From positions 2,172,839 through 2,236,838 of the forward strand of contig NZ_KB890024.1 in the NCBI RefSeq assembly GCF_000372965.1: a stretch of DNA of 64,000 nt. Direction: 5' to 3'. Positions 8,860-18,464 of this stretch are shown here, one piece after another. Under the pieces are notes generated by a model. That model worked only from the letters and a program-made list of their open reading frames with translations. It searched no databases and was not told the DNA's origin. A program made the translations under genes and the position numbers. This DNA comes from Hoeflea sp. 108. GTDB lineage: Bacteria; Pseudomonadota; Alphaproteobacteria; Rhizobiales; Rhizobiaceae. How positions within the stretch are numbered: the first letter of the stretch is position 1; each line of letters opens with the position of its first letter.

Positions 8860-10164
8860 ATGCTTGATATCAAATGGATTCGTGAGAACCCTGAAGCTCT
8901 GATCGAAGCGCTGGTGAAGCGCAATCAGTCGGCGGATGCGGCACGATCGACGGTCGAGGACCTGGTCGCGAAGGACGAGGCGCGGCGCGCCCATGTGTCG
9001 AAGCTGCAGGAGGCGCAGGAGCGCCGCAATGCTGCGTCGAAAGAGATCGGAAACGCCATGCGCAATGGTGATTCCGCGCTTGCCGAAAAGCTGAAAGCCG
9101 AAGTTGCCGAGATCAAAGGCTTCATCCAGGATGGCGAGGGGCGAGAACGCGACCTCGACAAGGCTCTTGATGAAGCGCTGGCCGTGATCCCCAACATACC
9201 GCTCGAAGGTGTGCCGGTCGGCAAGGACGAAACCGACAATGTCGAGCTGCGCAAGGTCGGCACCGTGCAGCAGCGCCCGAATTGGGTAAAGGAGCATTTC
9301 GAGATCGGCGAGGCCCTTGGCCTGATGGATTTCGAGCGTGCGGCAAAACTGTCAGGCTCGCGTTTCACCGTGCTCAAGGGCCAGTTGGCGCGGCTTGAGC
9401 GTGCGCTCGGCCAGTTCATGCTCGACCTGCACACGTCAGAACACGGTTACACCGAGGTTCAGCCGCCGCTTCTGGTGCGCGACGAGGTGCTGTTCGGTAC
9501 CAACCAGCTGCCGAAATTCGAGGAAGATCTGTTCTTCGTGCCGCATGGCGACAGCCGTCTCGGTCTGATCCCCACCGCCGAGGTGCCGCTGACCAATCTG
9601 GTGCGCGAGGAAATTCTGGGCAACGAACAGCTGCCGCTGCGCATGACGGCGTTGACGCCGTGCTTCCGTTCTGAGGCCGGATCGTCGGGCCGCGACACAC
9701 GTGGCATGCTGCGCCAGCATCAGTTCTACAAGGTCGAGCTGGTTTCGATCGTCGATCCTGAAAGCGCGCTGGCCGAGCACGAGCGTATGACCGAATGCGC
9801 CGAAGAGGTGCTGAAGCGCCTCGGCCTGCCGTTCCGCACCGTGGTGCTGTGCACCGGGGACATGGGTTTTGGCGCCCGCAAGACCCATGACATCGAGGTT
9901 TGGCTGCCAGGCCAGAACACCTATCGCGAGATTTCGTCCTGCTCGGTCTGTGGCGATTTCCAGGCCCGCCGCATGGATGCGCGCTATCGCCCCAAGGAAG
10001 AGAAGGGCACGCGCTTCGTCCATACGCTCAACGGTTCCGGCGTCGCCGTCGGCCGCGCGCTGATTGCCGTCATGGAAAACTACCAGAACGAGGACGGCAG
10101 CGTAACCATTCCTGAAGTGCTGCGCCCTTACATGGGTGGCTTGGCCAAGATCGAAGCGAAGTGA
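8860..10164 (+). CDS. serS: Seryl-tRNA synthetase
   Basis: Class II aminoacyl-tRNA synthetase charging tRNA-Ser. The N-terminal coiled-coil arm (residues 1-110) is followed by the catalytic core with motif 2 (FRSEAGSSGRDTRGMLRQHQ, near 275) and motif 3 (NGSGVAVGRALIAVMENYQ, near 390). The 434-residue length is usual for bacteria. surE follows after one base. Confidence 0.96.
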   Translation: MLDIKWIRENPEALIEALVKRNQSADAARSTVEDLVAKDEARRAHVSKLQEAQERRNAASKEIGNAMRNGDSALAEKLKAEVAEIKGFIQDGEGRERDLDKALDEALAVIPNIPLEGVPVGKDETDNVELRKVGTVQQRPNWVKEHFEIGEALGLMDFERAAKLSGSRFTVLKGQLARLERALGQFMLDLHTSEHGYTEVQPPLLVRDEVLFGTNQLPKFEEDLFFVPHGDSRLGLIPTAEVPLTNLVREEILGNEQLPLRMTALTPCFRSEAGSSGRDTRGMLRQHQFYKVELVSIVDPESALAEHERMTECAEEVLKRLGLPFRTVVLCTGDMGFGARKTHDIEVWLPGQNTYREISSCSVCGDFQARRMDARYRPKEEKGTRFVHTLNGSGVAVGRALIAVMENYQNEDGSVTIPEVLRPYMGGLAKIEAK

Positions 10165-10165
10165 C

Positions 10166-10924
10166 ATGCGCATTCTGCTGACCAACGACGACGGCATCCA
10201 CGCCGAGGGGCTGGCTGTCCTGGAGCGCATCGCCAATCAGCTGTCTGATGACGTCTGGGTGGTGGCGCCAGAGACCGACCAGTCGGGTTACGCGCATTCG
10301 CTGTCGATTTCGGAACCGCTGCGGCTGCGCAAGATCAGCGACAAGCACTACGCAGTGAACGGCACGCCGACCGACTGCGTGATCATGGGCGCGCGCAAGA
10401 TTCTGCCCGAGCCGCCGGACCTGATATTGTCCGGCATCAATTCGGGGCTGAACGTTGCCGACGACGTGACCTATTCGGGCACTGTCGCCGGTGCCATGGA
10501 AGGCGCGCTGATCGGCATCCGGTCGATCGCGCTCAGCCAAGCTTACATCTACCAGGACGACGAGCGCATCGTGCCCTATGAGACGGCCGAGGCGCTGGCG
10601 CCGGCACTGCTGCGCAAGCTGATCGCGACCGAGCTGCCGATCGGCGTCCTGCTCAACGTCAATTTCCCGAACTGCCCACCCGAAGAGGTGACCGGCCCCG
10701 TCGTCGCCAGCCAGGGCAAGTTGTCTTATGGCATCTGGGTCGAGGAGCGCCGCGACGGCCGCAGCCTGCCTTACTACTGGCTGCGCTTTGGCCGCGACGA
10801 GCCGGAGGTCAAGCCGGGCACGGACCTCCATGCCGTCCGCAACAAGCAGATTTCGGTGACGCCGCTCAAGCTCGACATGACGGCGCATGAGCTGCGCGAT
10901 CAATTGGCCAAGGCAATCGCATGA
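10166..10924 (+). CDS. surE: 5'/3'-nucleotidase SurE
   Basis: SurE is a metal-dependent nucleoside monophosphatase linked to stationary-phase survival. The start at 10166 gives the canonical N-terminus MRILLTNDDGIHAEG with metal ligands D8 and D9; the motifs SGYAHSLS and NSGLNVADDVTYSGTVAGA follow. Length is 252 residues, as in the family. It lies in the common surE-pcm-nlpD arrangement and overlaps pcm by 4 bases. Confidence 0.95.
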   Translation: MRILLTNDDGIHAEGLAVLERIANQLSDDVWVVAPETDQSGYAHSLSISEPLRLRKISDKHYAVNGTPTDCVIMGARKILPEPPDLILSGINSGLNVADDVTYSGTVAGAMEGALIGIRSIALSQAYIYQDDERIVPYETAEALAPALLRKLIATELPIGVLLNVNFPNCPPEEVTGPVVASQGKLSYGIWVEERRDGRSLPYYWLRFGRDEPEVKPGTDLHAVRNKQISVTPLKLDMTAHELRDQLAKAIA

Positions 10925-11574
10925 ACATGATGTCGGACGACCGTGAAGGCTTCGCCGCCTTTCTTCTTCGCCTGCGTGGGCGCGGTATCGTTCCGAAGAG
11001 CCTGATCGCCGCCTTCGAGGCGACGCCGCGCCGCGACTTCATCGATGGTCATTTCCAGCATCTCGCCTGGTCGGACCGCATGTTGCCTATCGAATGCGGC
11101 GAGGCGATCGAAGGCGCCGATCTCCAGGCGGCGGTGATCGCCGCGCTGAATGTCGATTCCGGCAACCGCGTGCTCGAGGTGGGGACCGGGTCCGGTTACA
11201 CGGCGGCCGTTATGGCCCGGCTTGCCGCGCGGGTCGTCACCGTCGATCGTTTCAAGACTCTGACCGAGCAGGCGCGCCTGCGCTTCGAGACGCTCGGCAT
11301 CGCCAACGCCTTCGTGCGCCAGGCCGATGCGTCGAACGGACTGCCGGGCGAGGGGCCGTTCGACCGAATCGTCGTCTGGGCAGCCTTCGACAGCCATCCT
11401 CGCGTCTTTGTCGACCAACTCGCCAGCGGCGGCACGATGATCGCCGCGATCGGCCCAGAAGAGGGCGAGCAGGTGCTGTGCAAGCTGACCAAGGTCGGCA
11501 GCCGCTTCGAGCGCGAAGATCTCGGTGCGGTGCGCATGCAGCCGCTGGCACGCGGCGTGGCCGCCGTCCTTTAG
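10921..11574 (+). CDS. pcm: Protein-L-isoaspartate O-methyltransferase
   Basis: SAM-dependent repair enzyme that methylates isoaspartyl residues in damaged proteins. The SAM-binding motif VLEVGTGSGYTAAVMARLA lies near residue 82, and the RRDFIDG segment typical of PCMT is near residue 37. The 217-residue length is normal. The ATG overlaps the surE stop (ATGA), so the surE-pcm-nlpD order found in many proteobacteria is kept. Confidence 0.93.
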   Translation: MNMMSDDREGFAAFLLRLRGRGIVPKSLIAAFEATPRRDFIDGHFQHLAWSDRMLPIECGEAIEGADLQAAVIAALNVDSGNRVLEVGTGSGYTAAVMARLAARVVTVDRFKTLTEQARLRFETLGIANAFVRQADASNGLPGEGPFDRIVVWAAFDSHPRVFVDQLASGGTMIAAIGPEEGEQVLCKLTKVGSRFEREDLGAVRMQPLARGVAAVL

Positions 11575-11745
11575 GCTATTCCGCAAGCTTTTCCCGACGT
11601 TGCTCGGTCCGCGTTGCCTGCGGCCGGCAGTGCTTTTGCACTCCCTAACGAAGCTGCTGATTTATTTGATCTCCTTAACCGGCCAGTAACATTAACGCGC
11701 TTTAATCATGGTCAGTTGGTATCGGGTAAAGCGCGGGTCATTGCG

Positions 11746-13041
11746 ATGCGTTTCAGTATTTTGAAGGCGAATGGACGCTCACTGGCGCGTGGTGGCGCCG
11801 TTCTTATGGTGGCCGGCATGGCTGCCGGTTGCAGTTCAGGGGTGGCGCGATTCGGCGGTGGCGGAATCGATGACATCTTCACTGCATCGACGCCTAATCA
11901 GCAGCAGATCATCAATCAGCAGCAGGCGCAGGTCTATCCCGGCGATCGCCAGGCCGCTGCTCCGCTCGTCGCTTCGAACTCCGGTTCGGTAAGCCGCGGC
12001 AGCCTGCAGCCGGTTTCGTCGCAGCCTCTGCCTGCACCTGCATCGCCTGCTCCCACCATGGCTCCGGCTCCGGTCCAGGCCGCGCAGGCTCCCGCGCTTG
12101 CACCTGTCGTCGACCGCAGCGTGCAGCCGGCTCCTGCCCAGGTCGCCCAGGCCGAGAACGTCCTGAAGGTGCCCGGCGCCAACGGCAAGAAGCCGCAGCC
12201 GGCAAACCTGCCGCTGTCCTCGGACAAGGTCGCGGTGCTGCCGAACACGCCGAAGGCCAAGGAGAGCGGCGCTGCCGCACAGCTAGACGCGTCCGCCGGT
12301 AACAACGACAAGGCCGGTGCCGGCACCTACAAGGTGGCAGAAGGCGACACGCTGAACCGCATCGCTGGCAAGCTCGGCGTCAGCACCGCAGCCCTCAAGC
12401 AGGCCAATGGCCTGCAGGACGGTCGCATCCGCATCGGCCAGACGCTGAAGGTTCCGGCCGGCAGTGCTGCAACGACCACGGTCGCCAAGGCTGCTCCGGT
12501 TGCCGTGGATCCGGTCACGACGAGTGCTGCGACACCTGCCAAGCCGGCAGTGGCTCCGGCCAAGCCTGCCGCCGACGCGCCGACAGTTGCATCCTACACG
12601 CCGCCGAAGAAGGACAGCCTCGCAGCCCAGGCCGAGGCGACGTCCGAAGCAGCGCCGAATTCGACGGGTATCGATCGCATGCGCTGGCCGGTTCGCGGTC
12701 GCGTGGTCTCGACCTATGGCAAGGGTGGCGGCAAGTCGAACGACGGCATCGACATCTCCGTGCCGGAAGGCACGCCGGTCAAGGCTGCCGAGAACGGCGT
12801 CGTCATCTATGCCGGTGATGGCCTCAAGGAGTTCGGCAACACAGTTCTGGTGCGCCACGACAATGGCCTCGTCACCGTCTACGGTCACGCAAGTTCCATC
12901 AAGGTGCAGCGCGGCCAGAAGGTAAAGCGTGGCGACGAGATTGCGTTGTCCGGCATGAGCGGTTCAACCGACCAGCCGAAGCTTCACTTCGAAGTGCGCA
13001 AGAATTCGTCGCCGGTCGATCCGAGCACGTACCTCGAATAG
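11746..13041 (+). CDS. nlpD: NlpD-like lipoprotein: LysM plus degenerate LytM (M23) domain
   Basis: Start at 11746 gives a lipoprotein signal (hydrophobic stretch ending in MAAGC, lipobox near residue 29). A long Ala/Pro/Gln-rich linker follows, then one LysM domain (YKVAEGDTLNRIAGKLGVS..) near residue 200 and a C-terminal LytM fold. The usual first zinc ligand is replaced: the segment reads NDGIDIS where active M23 enzymes have a histidine before GxD. In E. coli NlpD the same loss makes the protein an amidase activator rather than a hydrolase, so an activator role in cell separation is inferred. It follows surE-pcm. Confidence 0.88.
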   Translation: MRFSILKANGRSLARGGAVLMVAGMAAGCSSGVARFGGGGIDDIFTASTPNQQQIINQQQAQVYPGDRQAAAPLVASNSGSVSRGSLQPVSSQPLPAPASPAPTMAPAPVQAAQAPALAPVVDRSVQPAPAQVAQAENVLKVPGANGKKPQPANLPLSSDKVAVLPNTPKAKESGAAAQLDASAGNNDKAGAGTYKVAEGDTLNRIAGKLGVSTAALKQANGLQDGRIRIGQTLKVPAGSAATTTVAKAAPVAVDPVTTSAATPAKPAVAPAKPAADAPTVASYTPPKKDSLAAQAEATSEAAPNSTGIDRMRWPVRGRVVSTYGKGGGKSNDGIDISVPEGTPVKAAENGVVIYAGDGLKEFGNTVLVRHDNGLVTVYGHASSIKVQRGQKVKRGDEIALSGMSGSTDQPKLHFEVRKNSSPVDPSTYLE

Positions 13042-13110
13042 CAGGTCGCAGATTGCGCATCGGCCTGCGGGCCGATGCGGGCGCACTGACCTCCAGCAGC
13101 CCGCCAGATT

Positions 13111-13142
13111 CGCCCGTCCCGTCCAGGGGCGGGCGTTTTCGT
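13111..13142 (+). terminator. Terminator between the convergent nlpD and DUF815 genes
   Basis: CGCCCGTCCC pairs with GGGGCGGGCG (one G-T wobble) around a GTCCA loop and is followed by TTTTCGTTT. It lies 70 bases after nlpD and shortly before the convergent DUF815 stop. Confidence 0.65.
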
Positions 13143-13163
13143 TTGTGGCTGACTTTGACGGGC

Positions 13164-14036
13164 TCAGTCCTTGAGTGGCTTGCCGAGGCGGCCGGCGAGA
13201 TCCTGGATGAACTGCCAGGCGACACGACCCGAGCGGCTGCCGCGCGTCGTTGCCCATTCGAGCGCTTCGGCGCGCAAGGCGTCCGTATCGCCGTCGAGCC
13301 CATGGTAGCGGGCATAACCGTTGATCATTTCCAGATACTCGTCCTGCGAGCATTTGTGGAAACCGAGCCACAGGCCGAAGCGGTCGGACAGGGACACCTT
13401 TTCTTCGACCGCCTCGGACGGATTGATCGCAGTAGAGCGTTCGTTGTCGATCATGTCGCGGGGCAACAGATGCCTACGGTTCGATGTCGCATAGAAGATG
13501 ACGTTGGCCGGCCGTCCTTCGACACCGCCTTCTAGCGCTGCCTTCAACGACTTGTAGGACGTGTCGTCGTGATCGAAGGAAAGATCGTCGCAGAAGAGCA
13601 CAAAGCGATAGGGCGCTGCCTTGAGCTGGTTCATGAGCTTCGGCAGCGTGTCGATGTCCTCGCGGTGGATCTCGATCAGCTTCAGCGGCGTCTCGTATTT
13701 GCCTGAGGCGTTTATGGTGGCGTGCGCGGCCTTCACCAGCGACGACTTGCCCATGCCGCGTGCGCCCCAAAGCAGCACGTTGTTGGCGGGTAGGCCGGCG
13801 GCGAAACGCTCGGTGTTGTCGACGAGGATGTCACGGACGCGGTCGACACCCTTGATCAGGCCGATGTCGACGCGGTTCACGCGCTGTACCGGCTCGAGGT
13901 AGCCAGGGTCGGCAGCCCAGACGAAACAGTCGGCCACAGTCAGGTCCGTCGGCTGCACGGTCGGCGGCGCGAGACGGGCAACTGTTGCGATCAGAAGGTC
14001 GAGCTTTTGGGTCAGAGCTTCGATCGTCTTGTCCAT
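13164..14036 (-). CDS. DUF815 family ATPase
   Basis: A 290-residue AAA-like ATPase. The Walker A motif is GARGMGKSS and an acidic FCDDLSF segment serves as Walker B; conserved DUF815 features RGHREDIDTL-like and NVIFYATSNRRHLLP are present. Its function is not established. The ATG at 14036 is preferred because AAGGGA lies 9 bases upstream; two further in-frame ATGs lie just before it. It is divergent from yajC and convergent with nlpD. Confidence 0.85.
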   Translation of the reverse strand: MDKTIEALTQKLDLLIATVARLAPPTVQPTDLTVADCFVWAADPGYLEPVQRVNRVDIGLIKGVDRVRDILVDNTERFAAGLPANNVLLWGARGMGKSSLVKAAHATINASGKYETPLKLIEIHREDIDTLPKLMNQLKAAPYRFVLFCDDLSFDHDDTSYKSLKAALEGGVEGRPANVIFYATSNRRHLLPRDMIDNERSTAINPSEAVEEKVSLSDRFGLWLGFHKCSQDEYLEMINGYARYHGLDGDTDALRAEALEWATTRGSRSGRVAWQFIQDLAGRLGKPLKD

Positions 14037-14213
14037 TTCAGTCATTCCCTTGCGGTAATTCAATTGCGCCGCCGCTGTAACATGCTCGCAATGCGCGGAA
14101 AAGCGCAGCTGCTTGGGCCAAGCGCAGTTGCATTGGTGGCTTTAGCGACTATATTCCGCGCACATTTCCGGGGGGCCGATGTGCGGCGTCCCGACACTTC
14201 TCAGGAGACATTC

Positions 14214-14552
14214 ATGTTCGTAACGCCGGCATACGCACAGGCCACGGGGGCCACGCCCGACGTTCTCGTCAGCATTCTGCCATTTGTGCTGATCTTCGTG
14301 ATCATGTATTTTCTCATCATTCGCCCGCAGCGCACCCAGCTCAAGAAGCGTGGCGAGATGCTCTCTGCGATCCGTCGCGGCGACACGGTCGTGACCGGCG
14401 GCGGTTTCGTCGGCAAGGTGACGAAGGTCATCGACGATAACGAACTCGAGGTCGATCTGGGCAATGGCGTCAAGGTGACGGCGCTGCGCGCTACCATCTC
14501 TGACGTTCGGGTCAAGGGCGAGCCGATCGCCAACCAGAACGCCAAGAAGTAA
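14214..14552 (+). CDS. yajC: Preprotein translocase subunit YajC
   Basis: A 112-residue single-pass membrane protein with the YajC signature MYFLIIRPQRTQLKKRGEML and VVTGGGFVGKV. It associates with SecDF at the Sec translocon. The start at 14214 has an AGGAGA site about 8 bases upstream; an open frame upstream of it (from 14007) is antisense to the DUF815 start and is not coding. secDF begins 48 bases downstream. Confidence 0.94.
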   Translation: MFVTPAYAQATGATPDVLVSILPFVLIFVIMYFLIIRPQRTQLKKRGEMLSAIRRGDTVVTGGGFVGKVTKVIDDNELEVDLGNGVKVTALRATISDVRVKGEPIANQNAKK

Positions 14553-14600
14553 CCGTACTCAAGGCGGAATACACCTTCACGCCTTAACGGACGAGGCCAA

Positions 14601-17162
14601 ATGCTCTACTTCTCGCGCTGGAAGACCTTCTCGATCTGGGCCGTCGTGCTCCTCGGGGTACTCTTCACTGTCCCGAACCTGCTGACCCAATCCCAGCTCG
14701 ATTCGCTTCCAGGGTGGTTTCCCAAGCGCTCGTTGACGCTTGGCCTCGACCTTCAGGGCGGCTCGCATATTCTGCTTGCGGTCAATCGCCAGGATCTCGT
14801 CGACGAACGCCTGCAGGCGACCCGCGACGACATCCGCACCATGCTGCGCGATGCCAAGATCGGCTATACGGGCCTCACCGGCACCGGCAAGACGATCCAG
14901 GTCCGCATCAGCGATCAAGCCGAGCTTGAAGCCGCCAAGACCGCACTTGCCTCACTGACGCAGCCGGTCTCATCAGGCATGTTCGGCGGCGGCGCGGTGC
15001 ACGAACTGACGCTCGATGAGCCGGAGGCCGGCCTGCTGCGCTACACGCTGACCGACGAAGGCATCGACTATCGCGTCAGCAATGCCGTGACCCAGTCGAT
15101 CGAAGTCGTCGGCCGCCGCGTCAACGAACTCGGCACCACCGAGCCGATCATCCAGCGCGCCGGCGCCGACCGCATCCTCGTCCAGGTCCCGGGTCTGCAG
15201 GACCCGACACGCCTCAAGGAAATTCTCGGCAAGACCGCCAAGCTGACCTTCCAGATGGTCGACCAGACCATGTCGGCCCAGGAAGCCGTGCAGGGGCGTC
15301 CGCCGGCGGGTTCGACTGTCATGTATTCGCAGGACGATCCGCCCGTTCCCTACCTGATCGAAAACCGCGTCATCGTTTCGGGTGAAAACCTCGTCGATGC
15401 GCAGGCGACCTTCGACCAGCGCACCAACGAACCGGTCGTGTCCTTCCGCTTCGACGGCAAGGGCGCCTCACGCTTCGGCCAGGCGACCCAGCAGAGCGTC
15501 GGCCGCCTCTTCGCCATCATCCTCGACAACCAGGTGATCTCGGCGCCGCGCATCAATGAGCCGATCCTCGGTGGCTCGGGCCAGATTTCGGGCAGCTTCA
15601 CGGCGCAGAGCGCCAACGACCTCGCCGTGCTGCTCCGCGCCGGCGCACTGCCTGCCGACCTGACCATCGTCGAAGAACGCACCGTCGGTCCGAGCCTGGG
15701 CGCCGACTCGATCGCCGCGGGCAAGTTCGCCGCCACGATCGCCGGTATCCTCGTCGTCGGCTTCATGCTGATCGCCTATGGAACGCTCGGTGTCATCGCC
15801 AACATCGCACTCGCCGCCAACGTGGCGCTGATCATCGCCATTCTGTCGCTACTCGGGGCGACGCTGACCATGCCTGGCATCGCCGGTATCGTGCTGACCG
15901 TCGGCATGGCGGTCGACTCCAACGTCATCATCTACGAGCGCGTTCGCGAAGAGCGGCAACTGGGACGGTCGCTTGTCCAGTCCCTCGACCAGGGCTTCGC
16001 GCGAGCCCTGGCAACCATCGTCGACGCCAACTTCACGACCTTCATCGCCGCGATCATCCTGTTCTATCTCGGCTCCGGTCCGGTGCGCGGCTTTGCCGTC
16101 ACACTGGCCATCGGCATCGTGACGACCGTCTTCACGGCCTTCACTCTGACGCGCTGGCTGGTCGCTGTCTGGCTGCGCCGCATGAAGCCCAAGGAACTGC
16201 CCAAGGGTTTCGTGCGCTTCGTGCCCGACAACACCAACTATCCGTTTATGGGCTGGCGACGTTATGCTTTCGCCCTGTCGGCGGCCGCTTCTATCGCTGC
16301 TGCCGTCCTGTTCTTCTCGGTCGAGATGAACTACGGCATCGACTTCCGCGGCGGCACCAGCATCGAGGTTCAGGCCAAGAGTGGTGCTGCGAGTTCCGCC
16401 GACGTTCGAGGCCGGCTCAACGAACTCAACATCGGCGACGTCCAGGTCCAGGAGTTCGGCAGTGACAGCAACCTGCTGATCCGCGTCGAAGGCCAGAAGG
16501 CCGGCGACAATGCCGAGCAGAGCGTCGTCGAGAAGGTGCGTGGCGAACTCGCCAACGACTACGAATTCCGTCGCGTGGAATCGGTTGGCCCGACGGTATC
16601 GAGCGAACTTGCCTGGTACGGCACGCTCGGCGTGCTCGCCGCCATGGGCGCCATGCTGATCTACATCTGGTTCCGCTTCGAGTGGCAGTTCGGCTTGGGC
16701 GCGATCATCGCAACCGTGCACGACGTGACCATGATGGTGGGCCTCTATGTCGTCACAGGCATCGAGTTCAACCTGACCAGTATCGCGGCGATCCTGACAA
16801 TCGTCGGTTACTCGATCAACGATACCGTCGTCGTCTATGACCGTGTCCGCGAAAACCTGCGCAAGTACAAGAAGATGCCGATCGAGCAGCTTCTGAACCT
16901 GTCGATGAACCAGACGCTGTCGCGCACCATCTTGACCGGCGTGACGACGCTGCTGGCTCTGATCGCGCTGTATCTGTTCGGTGGCGAGGTTATCCGCTCG
17001 TTCACGCTGGCGATGATCTTCGGTATCGTCGTGGGCACCTACTCGTCGGTCTTCGTTGCCGGCCCGCTGTTGATCCTGTTCAAGCTGCGGCCCGAAGGCG
17101 CCGATGCCGATGACAAGGGCAAGCCGGCGGTGCCGGCTGGCGCCCAGCCGACCAAGTCGTAA
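14601..17162 (+). CDS. secDF: Protein translocase SecDF (fused)
   Basis: SecD and SecF are one 853-residue polypeptide here. The SecD half (about residues 1-530) has GLDLQGGSHILLAV near the start and periplasmic P1 segments; the SecF half (about 540-853) has NYGIDFRGGTSIEV. Each half carries the six-helix RND-like bundle. SecDF uses proton motive force to help pull proteins through SecYEG. The fused form is found in many Rhizobiales. It sits downstream of yajC and 6 bases before the next gene. Confidence 0.95.
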   Translation: MLYFSRWKTFSIWAVVLLGVLFTVPNLLTQSQLDSLPGWFPKRSLTLGLDLQGGSHILLAVNRQDLVDERLQATRDDIRTMLRDAKIGYTGLTGTGKTIQVRISDQAELEAAKTALASLTQPVSSGMFGGGAVHELTLDEPEAGLLRYTLTDEGIDYRVSNAVTQSIEVVGRRVNELGTTEPIIQRAGADRILVQVPGLQDPTRLKEILGKTAKLTFQMVDQTMSAQEAVQGRPPAGSTVMYSQDDPPVPYLIENRVIVSGENLVDAQATFDQRTNEPVVSFRFDGKGASRFGQATQQSVGRLFAIILDNQVISAPRINEPILGGSGQISGSFTAQSANDLAVLLRAGALPADLTIVEERTVGPSLGADSIAAGKFAATIAGILVVGFMLIAYGTLGVIANIALAANVALIIAILSLLGATLTMPGIAGIVLTVGMAVDSNVIIYERVREERQLGRSLVQSLDQGFARALATIVDANFTTFIAAIILFYLGSGPVRGFAVTLAIGIVTTVFTAFTLTRWLVAVWLRRMKPKELPKGFVRFVPDNTNYPFMGWRRYAFALSAAASIAAAVLFFSVEMNYGIDFRGGTSIEVQAKSGAASSADVRGRLNELNIGDVQVQEFGSDSNLLIRVEGQKAGDNAEQSVVEKVRGELANDYEFRRVESVGPTVSSELAWYGTLGVLAAMGAMLIYIWFRFEWQFGLGAIIATVHDVTMMVGLYVVTGIEFNLTSIAAILTIVGYSINDTVVVYDRVRENLRKYKKMPIEQLLNLSMNQTLSRTILTGVTTLLALIALYLFGGEVIRSFTLAMIFGIVVGTYSSVFVAGPLLILFKLRPEGADADDKGKPAVPAGAQPTKS

Positions 17163-17168
17163 CCGGCC

Positions 17169-17555
17169 ATGGCAGGGCTGATCATGCGCGAGGCCCATTT
17201 TCCGGGGCGAGCCCCCGTCGACGCTTATGGCGACGGCGGCTTCCGCTTCGCGGACATGTCGCATCGCGGCTCGATCTTGTGCCTGCCGTCTGGCATCTAT
17301 GGATGGGAACCAGCCGATCCGCTGGCGCTGAAGCCGGCGGACTTCGCCAGGGTGATATCAGAGGCCGGTCAGGTGGAAATCCTGCTGGTCGGCACTGGCA
17401 AGGACCTGAGGCCGCTTCCGGCCGAGCTGCGCACGGCCCTCAAGGATGTCCGCATCTCCGCCGACCCGATGTCCACGGGCGCTGCGGTGCGCACCTACAA
17501 CGTGCTTCTGGCGGAAGACCGTGCCGTGGCCGCCGCCTTCATCGCTGTCGACTGA
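17169..17555 (+). CDS. Mth938-like domain protein
   Basis: A 128-residue protein of the Mth938/DUF498 family (bacterial relatives of human NDUFAF3). The recognisable elements are the GIYGW motif, the ILLVGTGKDLRPLP strand and a final segment with MSTGAAVRTYNVLLAEDRAVAAAFIAV. NDUFAF3 takes part in complex I assembly. The next gene encodes an NDUFAF6-like protein, so the pair may have a shared role in respiratory complex assembly; that is an inference. It lies 6 bases after secDF. Confidence 0.82.
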   Translation: MAGLIMREAHFPGRAPVDAYGDGGFRFADMSHRGSILCLPSGIYGWEPADPLALKPADFARVISEAGQVEILLVGTGKDLRPLPAELRTALKDVRISADPMSTGAAVRTYNVLLAEDRAVAAAFIAVD

Positions 17556-17556
17556 G

Positions 17557-18381
17557 GTGGGCGAGGGGACGCAGACACTGGCCGAGATGGTTCGTGGCAC
17601 CGACCGCGACCGCTATCTCTCCGTGCTCTACGCGCCCGAAGACAAGCGCGACGCGCTTTTTGCGCTCTATGCTTTCAATGCCGAGATCGCTTCGATCCGC
17701 GATCGCATCAGCGATCCGATGCCCGGCGAGATCAGGCTGCAATGGTGGCGCGACGCGATTGCCGCAGGCGATCCGAGGGCAGGTTCCGGCCATCCCGTCG
17801 CCCAGGCGCTCGTCGCCGCAATCGTCAGGCATCGCCTGCCTCTGAGTGCTTTCGACAACTATCTCGAAGCGCGCATCTTCGATCTCTATGACGATCCTAT
17901 GCCGTCGCGCACCGATCTCGAGGGTTATTGCGGCGAAACCGCCTCCGCCGTGATCCAGCTGGCCGCGATGGTTCTGGACGGCGAGGCCGCACCTGGACAT
18001 GCCAAACTTGCCGGACATGCCGGCTGCGCCCAGGCGATTTTAGGCCTCTTGCGTCTGCTGCCGATCCATCGGTCGCGCGGCCAGTGCTATGTGCCGCGCG
18101 ATATTCTTGGAGCTGCCGGGATGACACCCGAAGAGTTCATCGCTGGCGCCAACGACCCAAGGTCGGCTGTGGCGGTTCAGGCGATGGTTGCCCTGGCGCG
18201 TGAGCATCTCGGCGCTTTCGAGCAAAAAGCCAGCGCGCTGCCGCAGTCTTTGCGGCCGGCCTTCCTGCCTCTTGCCCTGACGCCGACCTATCTCGCGCGG
18301 GCCGAGCGCGCCAAGGACGGCATGTCGTCCATCCGAAAGCAAATCCAGATGTTTTCGGTTGCCTCTCGCGGATGGCGTTAG
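17557..18381 (+). CDS. Squalene/phytoene synthase superfamily protein, NDUFAF6-like
   Basis: About 274 residues with the all-helical prenyl-transferase fold (YAFNAEIASIRDRISDPMPGEIRLQWWRDAI). Both aspartate-rich motifs needed for prenyl diphosphate chemistry are altered: the first reads RDRISD, the second LLRLLPIHRSRGQCYVP rather than a DxxxD form. This pattern matches human NDUFAF6, a complex I assembly factor, better than the HpnC/HpnD or CrtB enzymes. The GTG at 17557 is chosen because it follows the preceding stop directly; an ATG at 17587 is the alternative. Confidence 0.75.
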   Translation: MGEGTQTLAEMVRGTDRDRYLSVLYAPEDKRDALFALYAFNAEIASIRDRISDPMPGEIRLQWWRDAIAAGDPRAGSGHPVAQALVAAIVRHRLPLSAFDNYLEARIFDLYDDPMPSRTDLEGYCGETASAVIQLAAMVLDGEAAPGHAKLAGHAGCAQAILGLLRLLPIHRSRGQCYVPRDILGAAGMTPEEFIAGANDPRSAVAVQAMVALAREHLGAFEQKASALPQSLRPAFLPLALTPTYLARAERAKDGMSSIRKQIQMFSVASRGWR

Positions 18382-18464
18382 ACTGTCGTTGACGTAAACG
18401 TCAACAATGCTAGTCTGCCTGCGAAATCGCTCGTTTGGGCGGTTTCGGGAGGAAGTTTGGTATC

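Noticed and set aside
15849..17264. Minus-strand open frame of 471 codons across secDF
   Set aside because: It is antisense to the well conserved SecF half; the translation is rich in His, Asp and Arg without known domains.
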